Assembly: GCF_021018805.1 (NCBI RefSeq) | Contig: NC_086266.1 | Span: 6,820,001-6,884,000 of the forward strand | Length of the DNA stretch: 64,000 nt | DNA from: Prinia subflava | Lineage: Eukaryota; Chordata; Aves; Passeriformes; Cisticolidae | Direction: 5' to 3' | Part shown: positions 1-11,240 of the stretch, one piece after another | How positions within the stretch are numbered: position 1 is the first letter of the stretch | Layout of the letters: each line of letters opens with the position of its first letter | The notes under the pieces: model-generated | Databases searched by the model: none | What the model was told of the DNA's origin: nothing | Seen by the model: the letters and a program-made list of their open reading frames with translations, nothing else | Program-made: the position numbers and the translations under genes

Positions 1-1041
1 TGCAGCTCCCATTCAGAGAGCCACTTACCCATCCACAAGCCACTGAAGATTACCTGGAGTGATGGTGAGGTAACCACTGCATAATAGCCCCAAGTTTTAA
101 AGCACTGGATTTTTTTAGTGGGCAGGATCTTAACTTAGCCATTGATTCAGCTGGGGAAAGCCTGGCTGAGTTTTCAGGCACAGCTGATCTGCCAGCCTTT
201 AAGGTGAGGGTATTTTATGTTTTATTTTGTATAAACCCAGCAGTCTGAATTAAGGACAAATGCCTGTTTTAATAACTGAAATATTTGGGGCCATTTGATT
301 TGGTGAGCTCTTTTTCTGTAAAAAACAAAGGAGCAAGCTGAGCTCCAGCATTTTGCAGGGAACATTATTTTGTGGAGAGAGAACACTGATCTTATTTGGC
401 AGAAAATAAATGGATGTTTGTGTTATGACGCCTATTCAAGTACTTTCTTTTATGTATGTGCAGGATGCTCTGTCCTGAAATCAGATCTCGTCTGCCTGAT
501 ACATTTTAAGCACGGTGATCCTGACTCTTTCACAACTTTCAAGTGTAAATGTGTTAATGTTTTGCCCAGCACATTATTTCTAACAGGCTGAACTTTTATT
601 GTGTTTTCGCAGTTTGGGTTTAGGTTTAACTCCAGGCTTTTCAGAGCTATTTAATTCCTCATAATTTCTGACATCTTGGTAACCTCACGGCTCCCCCAAG
701 ATTGCAGAGACGATGACAAACACCCAGCCTCCCTGGCTTTATTTTTTAAGGCTCTTCCTTTCTCTCCCCAACCTCCCAGCTCCCAAATCTGAGCCCCAGG
801 GGAAAATCGGAAGTTGCTTCCTCAGACCTGTCAACTCTTGTGCTTTCAGGGTGAGCCTAATGATGTTGAGCCCTATATGATTCTTTCACACTTGTCTACT
901 CCAATCTCACACTGCAAGACAGGCAGTGGCTGTGCAGAGGGAGGGGATGAAAGTCCTGCTATGGTGGAAATCTGCAAAACATACGCCCTGGCTGTGAAGG
1001 AAATTTGGGATCAGATGCAAATCCTGTGTGTAGCATAGCTG
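1..1041. other. unique non-coding sequence
   Basis: I see no repeat and no recognisable gene. The stretch from about 190 to 600 is AT-rich and complex in composition, which is compatible with conserved non-coding DNA but not proof of it. Open frames are all below 80 codons and show no domain. Confidence 0.6.
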
Positions 1042-1143
1042 GTTGGGTGGTGGGTTTGTTTTTTGTATGTTTTTTTTTTTTTGTTTGTTTGTTTTTTTTT
1101 TTTGTTTTTTTTTTTTTTTTTTTTTTTGTTTTGTTTTGTTTTG

Positions 1144-1174
<31 letters not shown>

Positions 1175-1178
1175 TCCT
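1042..1178. repeat. T-rich simple repeat ending in (TTTTG)n
   Basis: A T-rich run with scattered G grades into about ten perfect TTTTG units near 1129-1170. The T-rich composition resembles the reverse complement of an A-rich tail, but no retroposon body is recognisable on either side, so it is best called a simple repeat. The short phenylalanine-rich or lysine-rich open frames across it are artefacts. Confidence 0.9.
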
Positions 1179-1677
1179 GCAGTTTAATACGATTTTTGTC
1201 TTGCTGCATAGGAAACCAAATCAGGTTTTGGAGGGACACGGGGAGGGATCAGAGTGAAGAATTATGCTGAGTGTCTCCCATCTGCCTGATGGTATGTAGG
1301 TGGGAGTAAACAGCAGAATTTGACTGTGGAGAGAAGAGAAATAGTAGTGAAATTGAGTACAGAGGTAACCACCAGCCTAATGTTTCAGAGATTGACCCTC
1401 ACTGCCTTTTTTAACCAATTATGAGACCACTTGTCCTCGGGACATTTTGTGCCTGGAGGCTCCATATAAAACTCCTGGGCTGGCACTGAGAGACTCCTGC
1501 AGGTCTCTGTGAGCAGTGCCTGCAGCCCACCCTGTCCCCTGGGACTGTCCTCACTGGAGATGGAGAGGCAACGCCACCAGGGTGAATTTTGGGAGCAGCT
1601 GCTGTGCAGCAGCACCAGACTGCTCGGACTCCGTAGTGTGAAGTCATCCCTTTTTTCTCTCTGTGTTTGCTTTTCAG

Positions 1678-1716
1678 CTTAATCTCTGAGCAGTTTCCTC
1701 TACTTCCATTTTTCTG
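1678..1716 (+). other. candidate 39-bp microexon
   Basis: A pyrimidine tract (about 1649-1675) ends in TTTTCAG, and 39 bp later the sequence reads CTG|GTGAGTCA, a good donor. The length is a multiple of three. Only one of three frames is open (codons from 1679: L I S E Q F P L L P F F). The segment is pyrimidine-rich, so a chance pairing of sites is quite possible. No parent gene is visible. Confidence 0.15.
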
Positions 1717-3085
1717 GTGAGTCACAGAGGAGAGGAGAAACAGGCTAAACACAGATGGAAATGAAAAATCTGCATCCCTGAGCCTGCTGCCTCAGTTTCT
1801 CTCCAGAGCATGCTCTTTGCAGATAGTGTTTGGAAAATGGTGTGTGGGTGCTACAAACACCCCCAAAATCATGTGGAGACAGGGCTTGTTTCCTCCTTTA
1901 CTGTTAGATTGGTTTTATACACCATGTAAATCAGATTTATGTTGTGTGTGAGCAGTGTGGCTGCCTCTTTTCTGTTATCCAGTGGGTTTTTTTGCTCCTT
2001 GTGGGTATTTACCAGCTGGTTTTGTGCAGGGCTCTGGTTTTGGTGTGCCAGAAAAATACCTGAAGCCATGTAGGCTAATGCTGAGCTTCTCCTCCCCTAC
2101 AAGACTCAGTGGAGATCCCTCCCTTGTGTGGGACTGAGTGACAGTCCCCGAAATAGGTGGAGAGAAATGGGGTGGAAGGAGGAAAAAAAAAGAGGTGGGG
2201 TATGGCAATCTTAATAAATTTTGACTGTTTTATCTATGCTTTCTCATTTCTAAATAGACCTGGCTCTTTTTTACTTACCACTCTTAGTAGAGGGGTCCCC
2301 TGTCCAGGCCCAGGCTCTGCTGAGTTGCACCTTTCCACGCACACACACAGCTGCAGCTCAGCGTTACTTGGGCTTGTTTTTGTTGGGTTTTTTTGGAGAC
2401 TGTTTTGCCAGCAAAGGCTGATGTCATATCTCTGGGTGGTTAAAAAGCAAATTCAAGCAGCAGTGCTGGTGGAGAACCTGTGGAAGTGGTGCTGCCAGCC
2501 AGGTTCTCAGGGAGTGCTGGCCCTTGCCCAGCGGTCAGGCTGATTCACTGAGCGCTTTTCCCATTGCTGTGCAGCAGCCAGAGCTGCTTGGTGGAGTTTC
2601 TAAATATTTTCTATTTTTTTAAAGACCTCTGTGGTTGGGTTTTTGAGTTTCCTCGTGGTTTGCCGCTTGGGCAGTGTTGAAAAATGATAGCTTTTAGTTG
2701 CAGGTTTAAAAATTGTGATAGCAAATTGGAATCCTGACATGGGACATGGGGCTTTGCAAGAGGCAGATGCATAAATCAAGGGGGAGCTGAGGGAGCTTTT
2801 GTGAGGCTCTGCAGTGGAGCTGAGGGTGTCCAGCTTCTTGGCTGGAAGTTCCTGAGGGATGAGCAGTGAAGGAGGAAGGTGTGTCCTCAGGAGCAGTGTG
2901 CCTGTGTCCCCCTGTCTGAGGTGGCACTGGTCCCCTCCAGCTGTGTTTCTGCCTTCAGGGCTTCCTCCTGCCCTCTTCCTGCAGCACACACTCAACTGCA
3001 ACTGGGCTAAACACAAAATTTACCAGTATTTTCAAGTCAAAATGCGTATCAGTTGGTCTATTTTGTGTCTGTCCCCTCATTTTAG

Positions 3086-3220
3086 CAGCCACTCTTTGGC
3101 CCTGGAAAGCTGCAAGTGTTCTCCATTCCAAACTACTCTTCCCAGCTGGACAGTGAGAACCAGACCAGTCACTGCTTCCTCTGCGAGCTCAGAGACCTCA
3201 GCAGGAGGCACATCGAGCTT
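3086..3220 (+). other. candidate 45-codon coding exon
   Basis: The acceptor CCCCTCATTTTAG precedes position 3086 and GTAGGTAG follows 3220. The 135 bp between them are open in the frame starting at 3086 and encode 45 residues, starting QPLFGPGKLQ and containing two N-glycosylation sequons (NYS, NQT) and a C-F-L-C pair. An in-frame TAG in the acceptor closes the frame upstream, as expected if this were an internal exon. An alternative donor at 3225 would give 139 bp. I recognise no protein family, and flanking exons are not visible. Confidence 0.2.
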
Positions 3221-3558
3221 GTAGGTAGGAAAACAGGGTAAAAGCAGCAGGTTTAGAAGCGTTTGCATTGATGCACTGTCCTGAAGATTTCCTAAAAGCT
3301 GCACTGAGGGCAGATCTCCCTGTCCAGAGCGGCGTTGTTACCTGCAATGGGCTTGGGCACCCCAGAGGTGTTTGGAGCTGTGTTAACCCAATATTGTGTT
3401 ATTCCATACCTGCACCACTGACTGCTTTTAATCAATGTGCACAACACTAAACATGAAATCCAGAGAAATCCCCCAGGGGCGTTTTCTTTTTTTGACTGTT
3501 CTGAAATCCCGTTCGAGCGCGCTCAAGTTACTCATCTGACATCTGCTTGCTTTTCCTT

Positions 3559-3580
3559 TCTGAATCAGCACTGATTCAGA
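3559..3580. other. perfect inverted repeat, 9-bp stem and 4-nt loop
   Basis: TCTGAATCA is separated from its exact complement TGATTCAGA by GCAC. Each side holds a TGA-TCA core resembling half-sites for MAF or AP-1 type factors. It may be a protein-binding palindrome or chance. Confidence 0.4.
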
Positions 3581-4009
3581 GGTAAACTTTTAGGGATAAC
3601 CTTTGCCAGCTCTTTCCTGAGTACTCAGTGGTACAGAGGGAGCACAGGAGCGTGCTCAGATGGTTTTAATACACTGCAGTGCTGGCAGGATGCAGCTGCC
3701 ACCTGCAGACCGGCGACCCCGGCGTTGGGGCCGTGCCTAAAAGGTTCTCTGTGAACCCTAAAAAATGGGTTCACTGAGTTTTTATTATTATGATTATTCT
3801 AATTTTTTTTTGGTCCTTTTAATCCTTCGTGTGCAACAGCTTGATTTTGGGGTTGGTGGCACTGGAGGGAGGGACAGCTGGTGAGAAAGGAGAGCGGACG
3901 TGGCTGGCGCGGGAGCTGTCGGATGCTGCGGTGGAGCTGGGAATGCAGGGGGCAATGCTTGCTGCTGGCATCACTCAGGAGCATTTCCCTGAGGTTCAGC
4001 ACAGCAGCC

Positions 4010-4120
4010 ATGAGGAAGAAGCTGCCTGTCATTCTGATCATCATTTCCTTGGCCTTCCACACCTTCATTCTTCTGGGTGTACTTGGAGAATTCCTCTGGC
4101 AGCCGCTGTTACCTCATTGA
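4010..4120 (+). CDS. doubtful 36-residue membrane microprotein ORF
   Basis: The ATG sits in a good vertebrate start context (GCAGCC-ATG-A). The 36 codons encode a basic N-terminus (MRKK), one long hydrophobic segment (about residues 6-24) and a short tail ending LLPH. A TGA stop follows, and a canonical AATAAA lies about 105 bp further on at 4226-4231. The frame is open back to another ATG at 3881, giving 79 residues, but that upstream part looks random. No family is recognised. A chance T-rich ORF is the default explanation; expression would decide. Confidence 0.12.
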   Translation: MRKKLPVILIIISLAFHTFILLGVLGEFLWQPLLPH

Positions 4121-4394
4121 GCAGTTATCCCTGCTTGCCCTGGTTACTCACTGGAAACCAGCTGCTGTGTTTGCTTCTAACCTGGTGCTAATCTGCTACT
4201 CCTTTTAACAATATTAGTCACAACAAATAAATGCTCTGCTTCTCTGAATGGCCCTTCCATCCTGTGGGGCTCTCCTGAAGGTTGATTTGTAGCTTTTAAC
4301 TTCCGTCCCAGTGCAGCCCTTCCACAGGATTTGAACAGACAGGTTGTTGTTGGTGTAAATTTGGCAAGTTTTATGTGAAGAATGAGGGTGTGGA

Positions 4395-4718
4395 GCAGGA
4401 AGGGAACACCTGGACTGTTATTTTAGGTGGCCCATCATTTCCAGCCAGTGTGCCTTTACTGCCCCAAGCCCCATCCAACCTGGCCTTGGACACTGCCAGC
4501 GATGGGGATTTTCTGGGCACCCTGTGCCAGGGCCTCACCACCCTTACAGGGAAGAATTTTATCCCACTATCCCATCCATCCCTGCCCTCTGGCAGTGGGA
4601 AGCCATTCTCTGTTAATCCTGTCCCTCCATCCCTTGTCCAAAGTCCCTCTCCAGCTCTCTTGGAGCCCCTTTAGGCACTGGAAGGAGCTCTCAGGTCTCG
4701 TGGAAACTTCTTTTAGGG
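4395..4718 (-). mobile_element. CR1 LINE 3' fragment
   Basis: The plus strand reads the reverse complement of the avian CR1 3' region: CCAACCTGGCCTTGGACACT, then CTGTGCCAGGGCCTCACCAC, then CAGCTCTCTTGGAGCCCCTT. It is 5' truncated and has no coding part. The first ~40 bp are degraded, so the 3' terminus is approximate. Confidence 0.85.
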
Positions 4719-6945
4719 GAGGGTGCAATTTGCCCTTTGTTTCAGTGGTAGTTAATATTCAAATTCATTCTTACTTCGTGTCCTTTGTTCTTGGTCACCA
4801 CGATGTGATTTTGGTTTTTCCCCTATTGCAAATTAACCACGAGACGTTGTGGTGGGTTGCAGACTCGAGGGATTAATTCTGCAATTTCCAGCCTGACGTT
4901 CTTTTGTCCTGAAATGAAAATGGTCGTCTTAGGTAATGGCTATTTTTATACAGCCATTTGTTCACTGAGAACTGGGTTGAGACCTCCAGTAGTGTATCAT
5001 TGACTGCTGCACAGCCACCGTGCAGTGCAGATCACTTCTGAGCTTGGCTACGCCCTCACCCACGATGGAAAAGCTTTTTCCAAAACCCCCTCGTAGGTCT
5101 CACCCCACTCCAGGCTCCCCTTTCAGTCCTATCCCTTGTTTTATTTGGTGGGAAATTTTCATTGTAAGTGACAGATAGAAATAACCACGTGCAAGTTTGT
5201 GCTTTTTTGTTGTGGGGAAAAAAAATTAAAAAAAAAGAAAGCCAGGAAATGTTGCTGCAGTATCTGCTGGTTCACTGGAAGGGCCACAGTGCTTGGGGTG
5301 TGTGAGCTGGTGGAGGGATGACAGGAGCTGGGTGGTTTCTCTCCTCCAGCAGCATATTCAGGCTGGGATGGCACAGCTTCAGGTGTTCTGCAGCTCTGGG
5401 AAGGGATTTTTGGATTGTTTGTGTGTCGTTCTGATCCCGTGCCAGCAGCTGAGGTGACGTGTCCCCACACTGCTCCTGCCTGTGGGATGTCCCAGAGTCT
5501 CCCAGAGTCATCACTGTGCCCTAAAAAACACCCTTGGAGAACTTGAGGATGCTCCTGCATCTCATTTTCTTTGAAGCCCATCTCCAAGTGGTTCTGGGGA
5601 GGGCACTGTGAGGAGGTGCTGGAGAGGGCTCGTTGTCATCTGCTGGTGGCGTGTGGGCTCCTGGTCCTCTGGGGGAGGAGGGGATGCTCCTGTGCTTCCT
5701 AACAGAGAAATTCCATCTTCCTAAGGGCTGAAGAGGCTTCCCAAGCCTGTTTCTGGTTAAACCCCAGCCCAGGGGTGTTGCCTTTACCTTAGAGAAGAGG
5801 AAACTGAGGCACAGACTCACAGAGTGCCAGAGGCACATTTAGAGCCCTGATGGTTTCACTGCAGATCAGCTTGGTTGGGCCAAACTTCTAAATTTCACTA
5901 TTAAAAAGCTAATAGTGAAAATACTGGAGCAAGCCAAGCTCAACATGCAGAGTGGAAAGTAGACTACTGTAAACTATGGGGGTTTAGTCCCCATACAGTG
6001 GAGATGCAGGCAGTTATTTCTTAGGAATTATTTTATTTAGTTAACACCAAATAAATGCCATTGTTGCCTCTTTTTTTCCCTTTTTTCTCCCCCTGTAATA
6101 AGCCCAGGCAAACAGCTTGGACCTTGCCCTGGTGCTGAATTGGCTCATGGATCACAGTGCTGGGAAGTTTGTATTAATCAGCACTCTGCAGTCAGTGTAT
6201 TGTTGCTTCATTAACCTACTTGTTTTTAAGTATCTGTAAATCACAAAGAGGGGAAGTCCTGCTGCTTGCTGAGAAAGCAGCCCTGTTTGCAGCATCTCTC
6301 CTCTCTGAAGCACATTTCTGTTTTGCACTTAGGTTTTGGGGGCTTTTTGCCCTGTTTTTCTCACCTGTGAGATTTGTGGTGTAGCCTAGAAGGACGTTTC
6401 AGATGTGTATATCCAAAACTGCAAGTGCTGTTGCTTTTAACATCCAAGCTCCCTGGGGATATTTGGTTCTGGAATACATCTATTCTCCAAGTGTTATTTC
6501 ACTGCTCACAATGTCACAGCTAAGGTCTTGTTGTTCAGTAGGTACATTTTATTTGTCAGGATGCTGTATCTTCCTAAAGAGGCAGGGAACTGCAATAAAA
6601 ATGATTTATTTTCTTTTTTAAGTGAATCATTACAAGAGTTGTTAAAGGACTCTCATAAATTTTGTTATTAGAGAGCTGGTTCCAGGGTCTAGAGGAGGAG
6701 AAAAGGTTGGTGTCAGGTTGTACAATCTAACAGTGATTATGTGTTAATATTTCCCTGGCTAACAGAGATGCTCTTCAGTGTCCTCTGCTTCTGAAGAGGG
6801 CTTGGAGGGGATGGGAAGAAATAAGGAAAGGTTGTTTGTGCTGCTGATTCTGAAGTTTGTGCATTGGTGGCTGCAAATCCGTGAAATCCTGTAGTGATGG
6901 AATGGACCCGAAACTCATCACTGCTGTCTTGGCTTTTAATCAGAG
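4719..6945. other. unique non-coding sequence
   Basis: No interspersed repeat is recognised beyond an A-rich stretch at 5217-5240. An 11-bp perfect hairpin at 5893 is listed separately. The part from 5990 to 6240 is AT-rich. No supported gene. Confidence 0.55.
5893..5920. other. perfect 11-bp hairpin, 6-nt loop
   Basis: TTTCACTATTA is followed by AAAAGC and then by its exact reverse complement TAATAGTGAAA. There are no mismatches in the 11-bp stem. It is short for a microRNA precursor, and no flanking extension of the stem is seen. Confidence 0.6.
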
Positions 6946-7372
6946 GATCACAGAATGGTTTGGGGTGGAAGGGACCTTAAAGGTCATCCAATGTCACTCC
7001 TGCCATGGCAGGGACACCTCCCACTGTCCCAGGCTGCTCCAAGCCCTGCCCAGCCTGGCCTTGGGCACTGCCAGGGATCCAGGGGCAGCCACAGCTGCTC
7101 TGGGCACCCTGTGCCAGGGCCTGCCCACCCTGCCAGGGAACAATTCCTGCCCAATCTCCCCTCCAGCCCTGCCCTCTGGCAGTGGGAGCCATTCCCATGT
7201 CCTGTCCCTCCATCCCTTGTCCCCAGTCCCTCTGCAGCTCTCCTGGAGCCCCTGGAATGTGCCCCTTTCTCTTCAGGCTGAGCCATCCCAACTCCCTCAG
7301 CCTTTCCTCACGGCAGAGGTTCTCCAGCTCTTCTCTGGTGGTATCTGAGCAGCTCTTTGGGCCACTCTGTGG
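6946..7372 (-). mobile_element. CR1 LINE 3' fragment, well preserved
   Basis: The plus strand begins ATCACAGAATGGTTTGGGGT, the reverse complement of the CR1 3' terminus, and continues through the diagnostic CCAGGGATCCAGGGGCAGCC block to a region matching the CR1 sequence CAGCCTTTCCTCACGGCAGA. About 425 bp of the 3' end survive, truncated at the 5' side. The long overlapping open frames here (for example 7005-7802) are CR1-derived and not genes. Confidence 0.95.
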
Positions 7373-8149
7373 ACAGCACGGGGGTCTCAGAGGTGCCCCA
7401 TGGTGCACCCCCAGATTTGGAGTGTGGATCAAACAACTCAGGAGCTGCTTCTGCTTTCCCGTTATTTCTTGGAATTGCAATGTCAGGACATCACAGGGAG
7501 GAGAGGATGTTCTGTGTCCTCTCTCAAGTATTCTGTCAGTGTCTCTGCTGTTGGTGGTGGTGCCAGGGCTGTTGAAATCTCTCTTGTTTAACTCCGAGCT
7601 CAGAGTCAGGGCACAGGGCTCCTCTGTGCAGCCCAACCCCGGCGTGACTCATGTTGGTAATTTGGAATTGCAGGCACTCAATGTGCAACTTGCTTTCCTC
7701 TGCCACCAGGCCCATTATGCAACAGGAACTGACAAGTACATTTCTGAGCGTTTTCACTTACTCCACAGAAGCATGGGTTCTGAAATTTGGAAAGCTTTCT
7801 AATTGAGTGATATTCTCTACCAGAACCAAATACATATTAACAAATTTTTTTTAAATGTAACAAAGAATAATTGAACTTCAATGGTATCTGATTACATTTG
7901 GTGTGTTTCAAAGATCCTTTTTTTTTTTTCTTACTGATTTCAATTGCAATTGCATTTCTATATTTGTATTTTCCTGCCTTGTGGAAAGTACCACATGCAG
8001 TATTGGCACTCCAGTGCCTGACTTCTGGATGAAGGACTTAATCAAAGTAAATCTGGATGGTTTCTGTGAGGTGCCAGCCAAGGATAATCATCATTTTTGT
8101 TGCTGTTTACCAGCCTGTCCTACCTGTTGTGAAATGGAAAATAATCTGT

Positions 8150-8470
8150 AAACACATTCTGGGTTTTAAAGTCCTCTTCCCCAAATTCCTAAAGCATGTA
8201 ACGCTTCCTCTAGATTAATATTTAGACCAAATTTATTAACTGAGTGATTTTTCTTCTAAATTAATTTATCAGTCTCTTTCCTCACGCTGCTAAAAGAGAC
8301 AAAAGCAAATCTGTCGCTCTTATTTAGATTTATTTCACAGACATATTTTCCCATTTGTGTGGATAAATGCTGGTCTGACTCTGTCACCATTTTTAGATGT
8401 TCTGCAACGCCGCACACAAAATATGAGCTGTCCTTTTTAGAAATAGTGCTCCAAACTCTCTGTACTCGTA
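8150..8470. promoter_or_regulatory. candidate conserved non-coding element
   Basis: An AT-rich, non-repetitive block stands out from the GC-rich, CR1-like surroundings. It has homeodomain-type cores (CTAAATTAATTTATC, TAGATTAATATTTAG) and CpGs kept inside AT-rich sequence (TCACGCTGC, TGTCGCTC, CAACGCCGCAC). That combination is typical of constrained elements, but this is inference from composition only. Confidence 0.3.
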
Positions 8471-9769
8471 ACCCATTTGCACAGCTGGGCGAGGGATGCT
8501 CCCAGAGCCTGCAGCGTGCCCTAGTTGAGCAGAAGTGCTGAGCCCTGGCAGTGCCAACAGGTTTCATGGGCTCAGAGAGGAGAAAACTCTGGATGAGCTT
8601 CCAGGAGATGGATGTGGCTCTCTGGAGGTTGGTGCCTGTGCTGGGAGCTGGGTTGGGCTGTTGCTGCCTCCCTGCCAGGGCTGCCCGGGGTGGGCACGGG
8701 GCTGGTGACGCTGGCTGGGGGGCAGACCCAGGCCAGGCTCGTGCCCATCGCTGCTCAGGTGCCTTCCCTGCCCCGTTTTCCCAGGTTTTTTCCTCCTCAT
8801 CCCTCCTGGGAAACCTTTGCCCCTGTGTGTTCCCCACCCGTGGGCTGCACGGAGAAATTTGGAAATGTGAATTGAGGCTCTCTCTGAGTTTCCAGGTGTT
8901 TGTTTAGATGAGAATGGGGGAGCTTCATCTGTGCTTTTTAAGGGGCAGAATGACCCCAGGGCCAGGTCCCTTCTGGCTCAGTGGCCCCCCTTTCCACACG
9001 CCCCGGGTCAAACCACGGAGCTGAGCCCTGGAGAAGTTTTGGGGTGATTGATTCATAAAACTTGTGGTTAATGCTGTGAGTCTAAATAGATCTAACAATG
9101 TCTGTGCTGCCTTTTGTTGTCGCTGCTTAAAAATAAACAAGCAGCACCCCCTGCTCCCCAAACCCAGGGGAACTGGGGACAAAATGCACTTGGGGATTTT
9201 CTGCTGGAGGTGCTGCAACTCAGCCCTTGTGGGGCTGAGCCCAGAAATCTCTGGGATGTGCAGGGAGCTGCTTTTGATGGATCAGCTCTCACAGGGCACC
9301 AGCCCTGGCGTGTCAGGAGGGGACAGCTCATCACCAGCCAGCCTGGTCACACATGTCACAGGGGTTTGATCAAGTGGAGCCCCAGTAAGATGTGGAGGGG
9401 CACGTAAAGTGCATTTTGTTAATGCCACACACCGAGGTGGCTCCTGTAACCCAGTGCAAACATCTCATCACTCCTGTTCCATCCTCATCTCCTGAAATGT
9501 GCTCAGCTTAAGTGGAAGCAGCTGCCTGCGCAGGGAAGGGGAGGCAGACCCTGCTCTCAGCCCCCCCAGCCCCTGCCTTCAATTAGCTGCTGCTTTGCCT
9601 GGAGTGCTGCAGTGTGACCACTCCTACTGTCAGAGCCAGCAGGAAAAATGCAGCACAGTAATGAATTTGTAACTAGAGAGTGGGGCTAACGAGTGTCCTC
9701 AGCTCAGGAATGCAGTGGGGATATATTAAGCCAGGTGTATAGAAGGAGGGGGGGGGAAAAAAAAAGGCA

Positions 9770-9960
9770 GCATCTCCAGGCTGGATTTTATAATTAGGGC
9801 ACATGGTGTAACTCTTTTGTTTTGCAGAAGCCAGCTTTATTAATTGATGTAGAAGGTTGCTGTGTGCTATTCATTGTTTGATTAAAATGCCTGTATAAAT
9901 AATTAGGCCTCTTCTGTTTGTTTTATTTTTGCACCCGATTTACATTTTCGCACGGAACAA
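9770..9960. promoter_or_regulatory. candidate conserved non-coding element
   Basis: This AT-rich complex block is dense in developmental-type motifs: TTATTAATTGATG and AATAATTAGGC (homeodomain), TTCATTGTTTGA (SOX core), and TTTGTTTTATT (forkhead-like). It ends at an A-run near 9959. The call rests on motif density and composition only. Confidence 0.3.
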
Positions 9961-11210
9961 AAAAAAAAAAAACAACGAATTAGCGAATGCGTTTATTCCC
10001 CAAATATTTCAACCCGAGGCTGCTCTCCCCCCTGCAGTAATGAGGTGACCTTTGTGCCAGGCTGGCTCGGCCCTGGGGAGCCCTGCTGTCTTTGGAGGAG
10101 CCGTGGTGGTCCTCCCTCCTTTGTGTGAGTGCTGCGGGGGGCTGCGGGCTCCGCGTCCCTCCGGAAAACGCAAATAAACGCCGATATCCAGGCACCGCTG
10201 GAAGCAGCAGGGCAGCTGTGTCTGGTGGTGTTTTGCTGGAAAAAAGAGGGTTTCAGGCAGGCTGGGTTTGTCTGGGTCTCCTTCCAGGGCTGTGGAACGG
10301 GGTGAAAATGCTGCTGTTTGTGCGGCAGCTGGAGAAGCTGCCGCACATCTGGAGGGCCCTTTGGAAGGGTGTTATTGTTGTCAGGGACTGCCTTTCCGTG
10401 GTAATAGATGAAAAATCTGCCTGTCTGCAGCACCTCTGAGCAGCCTGTACATCATCTTTGTGCTGGGAAGAGTTTGCTGTGAGCTGGTGGTGCTCATTTC
10501 TGTGCGTCCTTTGGCTTTTCTGTGGGAAAACTGCTGAGGAGCAGTGCCAGACTTGGTCATCGTGGCTCCCTCGTTGTTCCCTGGGCTGTGGTGGTCTCCC
10601 CTTGCCCCTCTGGAGCCAAGGGCTTGGTGGAGGTGGCTCAGATGGGGCATTGTCACAGATGTGAGGCTGTTCTCCACGTGGCAGCATTTGCAAAGTGGCC
10701 TGAGGAGCCCAGTGATGATGCCTATGGACTGGGGCACCTTAAAATGTCCTTTACAACCTAAGGTGTGAAAATCAGTGCCCTAAACCATGGTCTCTTACGT
10801 CTGTCTGTTTGTAAAGGCAAAATTAAGTAGAAAATACTGGTTCATGAACAGTGCCTGGAGTGGTTGTGCGTGGCCACCCAAAATTATCCCTGCACAAACA
10901 GCAGTTCTGGTAGAAAATGAGGAGAATTTGGTTTTTATCACCTGTTTTCCCACCCCTTGATCTCTCCCTGGTCTGCAGGACTGTCCCATGGGTAGGGAGA
11001 GGCTGTCAGAGGAGCTTTCCTTGGCAGCATGTGGCTGGTCCTCCCCCTGGCAGGGCTCAGCCTCGAGCACGAGCTTCCTGAAGTTTTCTCCGGCATGGAT
11101 CGATCCGAGAGCGCAGTTTAACAGCAGCTGCAACAAAAACCAGGGAGAGAGAGAGAGCGAGCTCGGTGCAGCTGATCCCCGGGGAGAAGCGGGGAATTGT
11201 CACTGTAATA

Positions 11211-11240
11211 AGAGAGACTCAGTCAGGAGTGAGTCTCTCT
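11211..11240. other. perfect 11-bp hairpin, 8-nt loop
   Basis: AGAGAGACTCA is followed by GTCAGGAG and the exact reverse complement TGAGTCTCTCT. Both arms carry GACTCA or TGAGTC, the core of AP-1 type sites. A (GA)n run lies about 60 bp upstream. Confidence 0.55.

Larger units (their letters stand above)
1179..4394. other. unique sequence with several weak gene-like signals
   Basis: No interspersed repeat is recognised. Three weak signals lie here and are listed separately: a 39-bp splice-bounded segment at 1678, a 135-bp splice-bounded open segment at 3086, and a 36-codon membrane-type ORF at 4010 followed by a polyadenylation hexamer. Nothing links them into one gene model. Confidence 0.5.

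Noticed and set aside
907..1239. Lysine-rich minus-strand ORF and phenylalanine-rich plus-strand ORFs
   Set aside because: Translation of the T-rich/TTTTG repeat.
3515..3524. GAGCGCGCTC palindrome
   Set aside because: Ten bases, no extended symmetry or context; likely chance.
6977..7636. 219-codon minus-strand ORF
   Set aside because: CR1 3' sequence read in sense; this part of CR1 is untranslated, so the frame is incidental.
7005..7802. 265-codon plus-strand ORF
   Set aside because: Nearly half lies inside the antisense CR1 copy at 6,946-7,372; other CR1 copies give similar frames.
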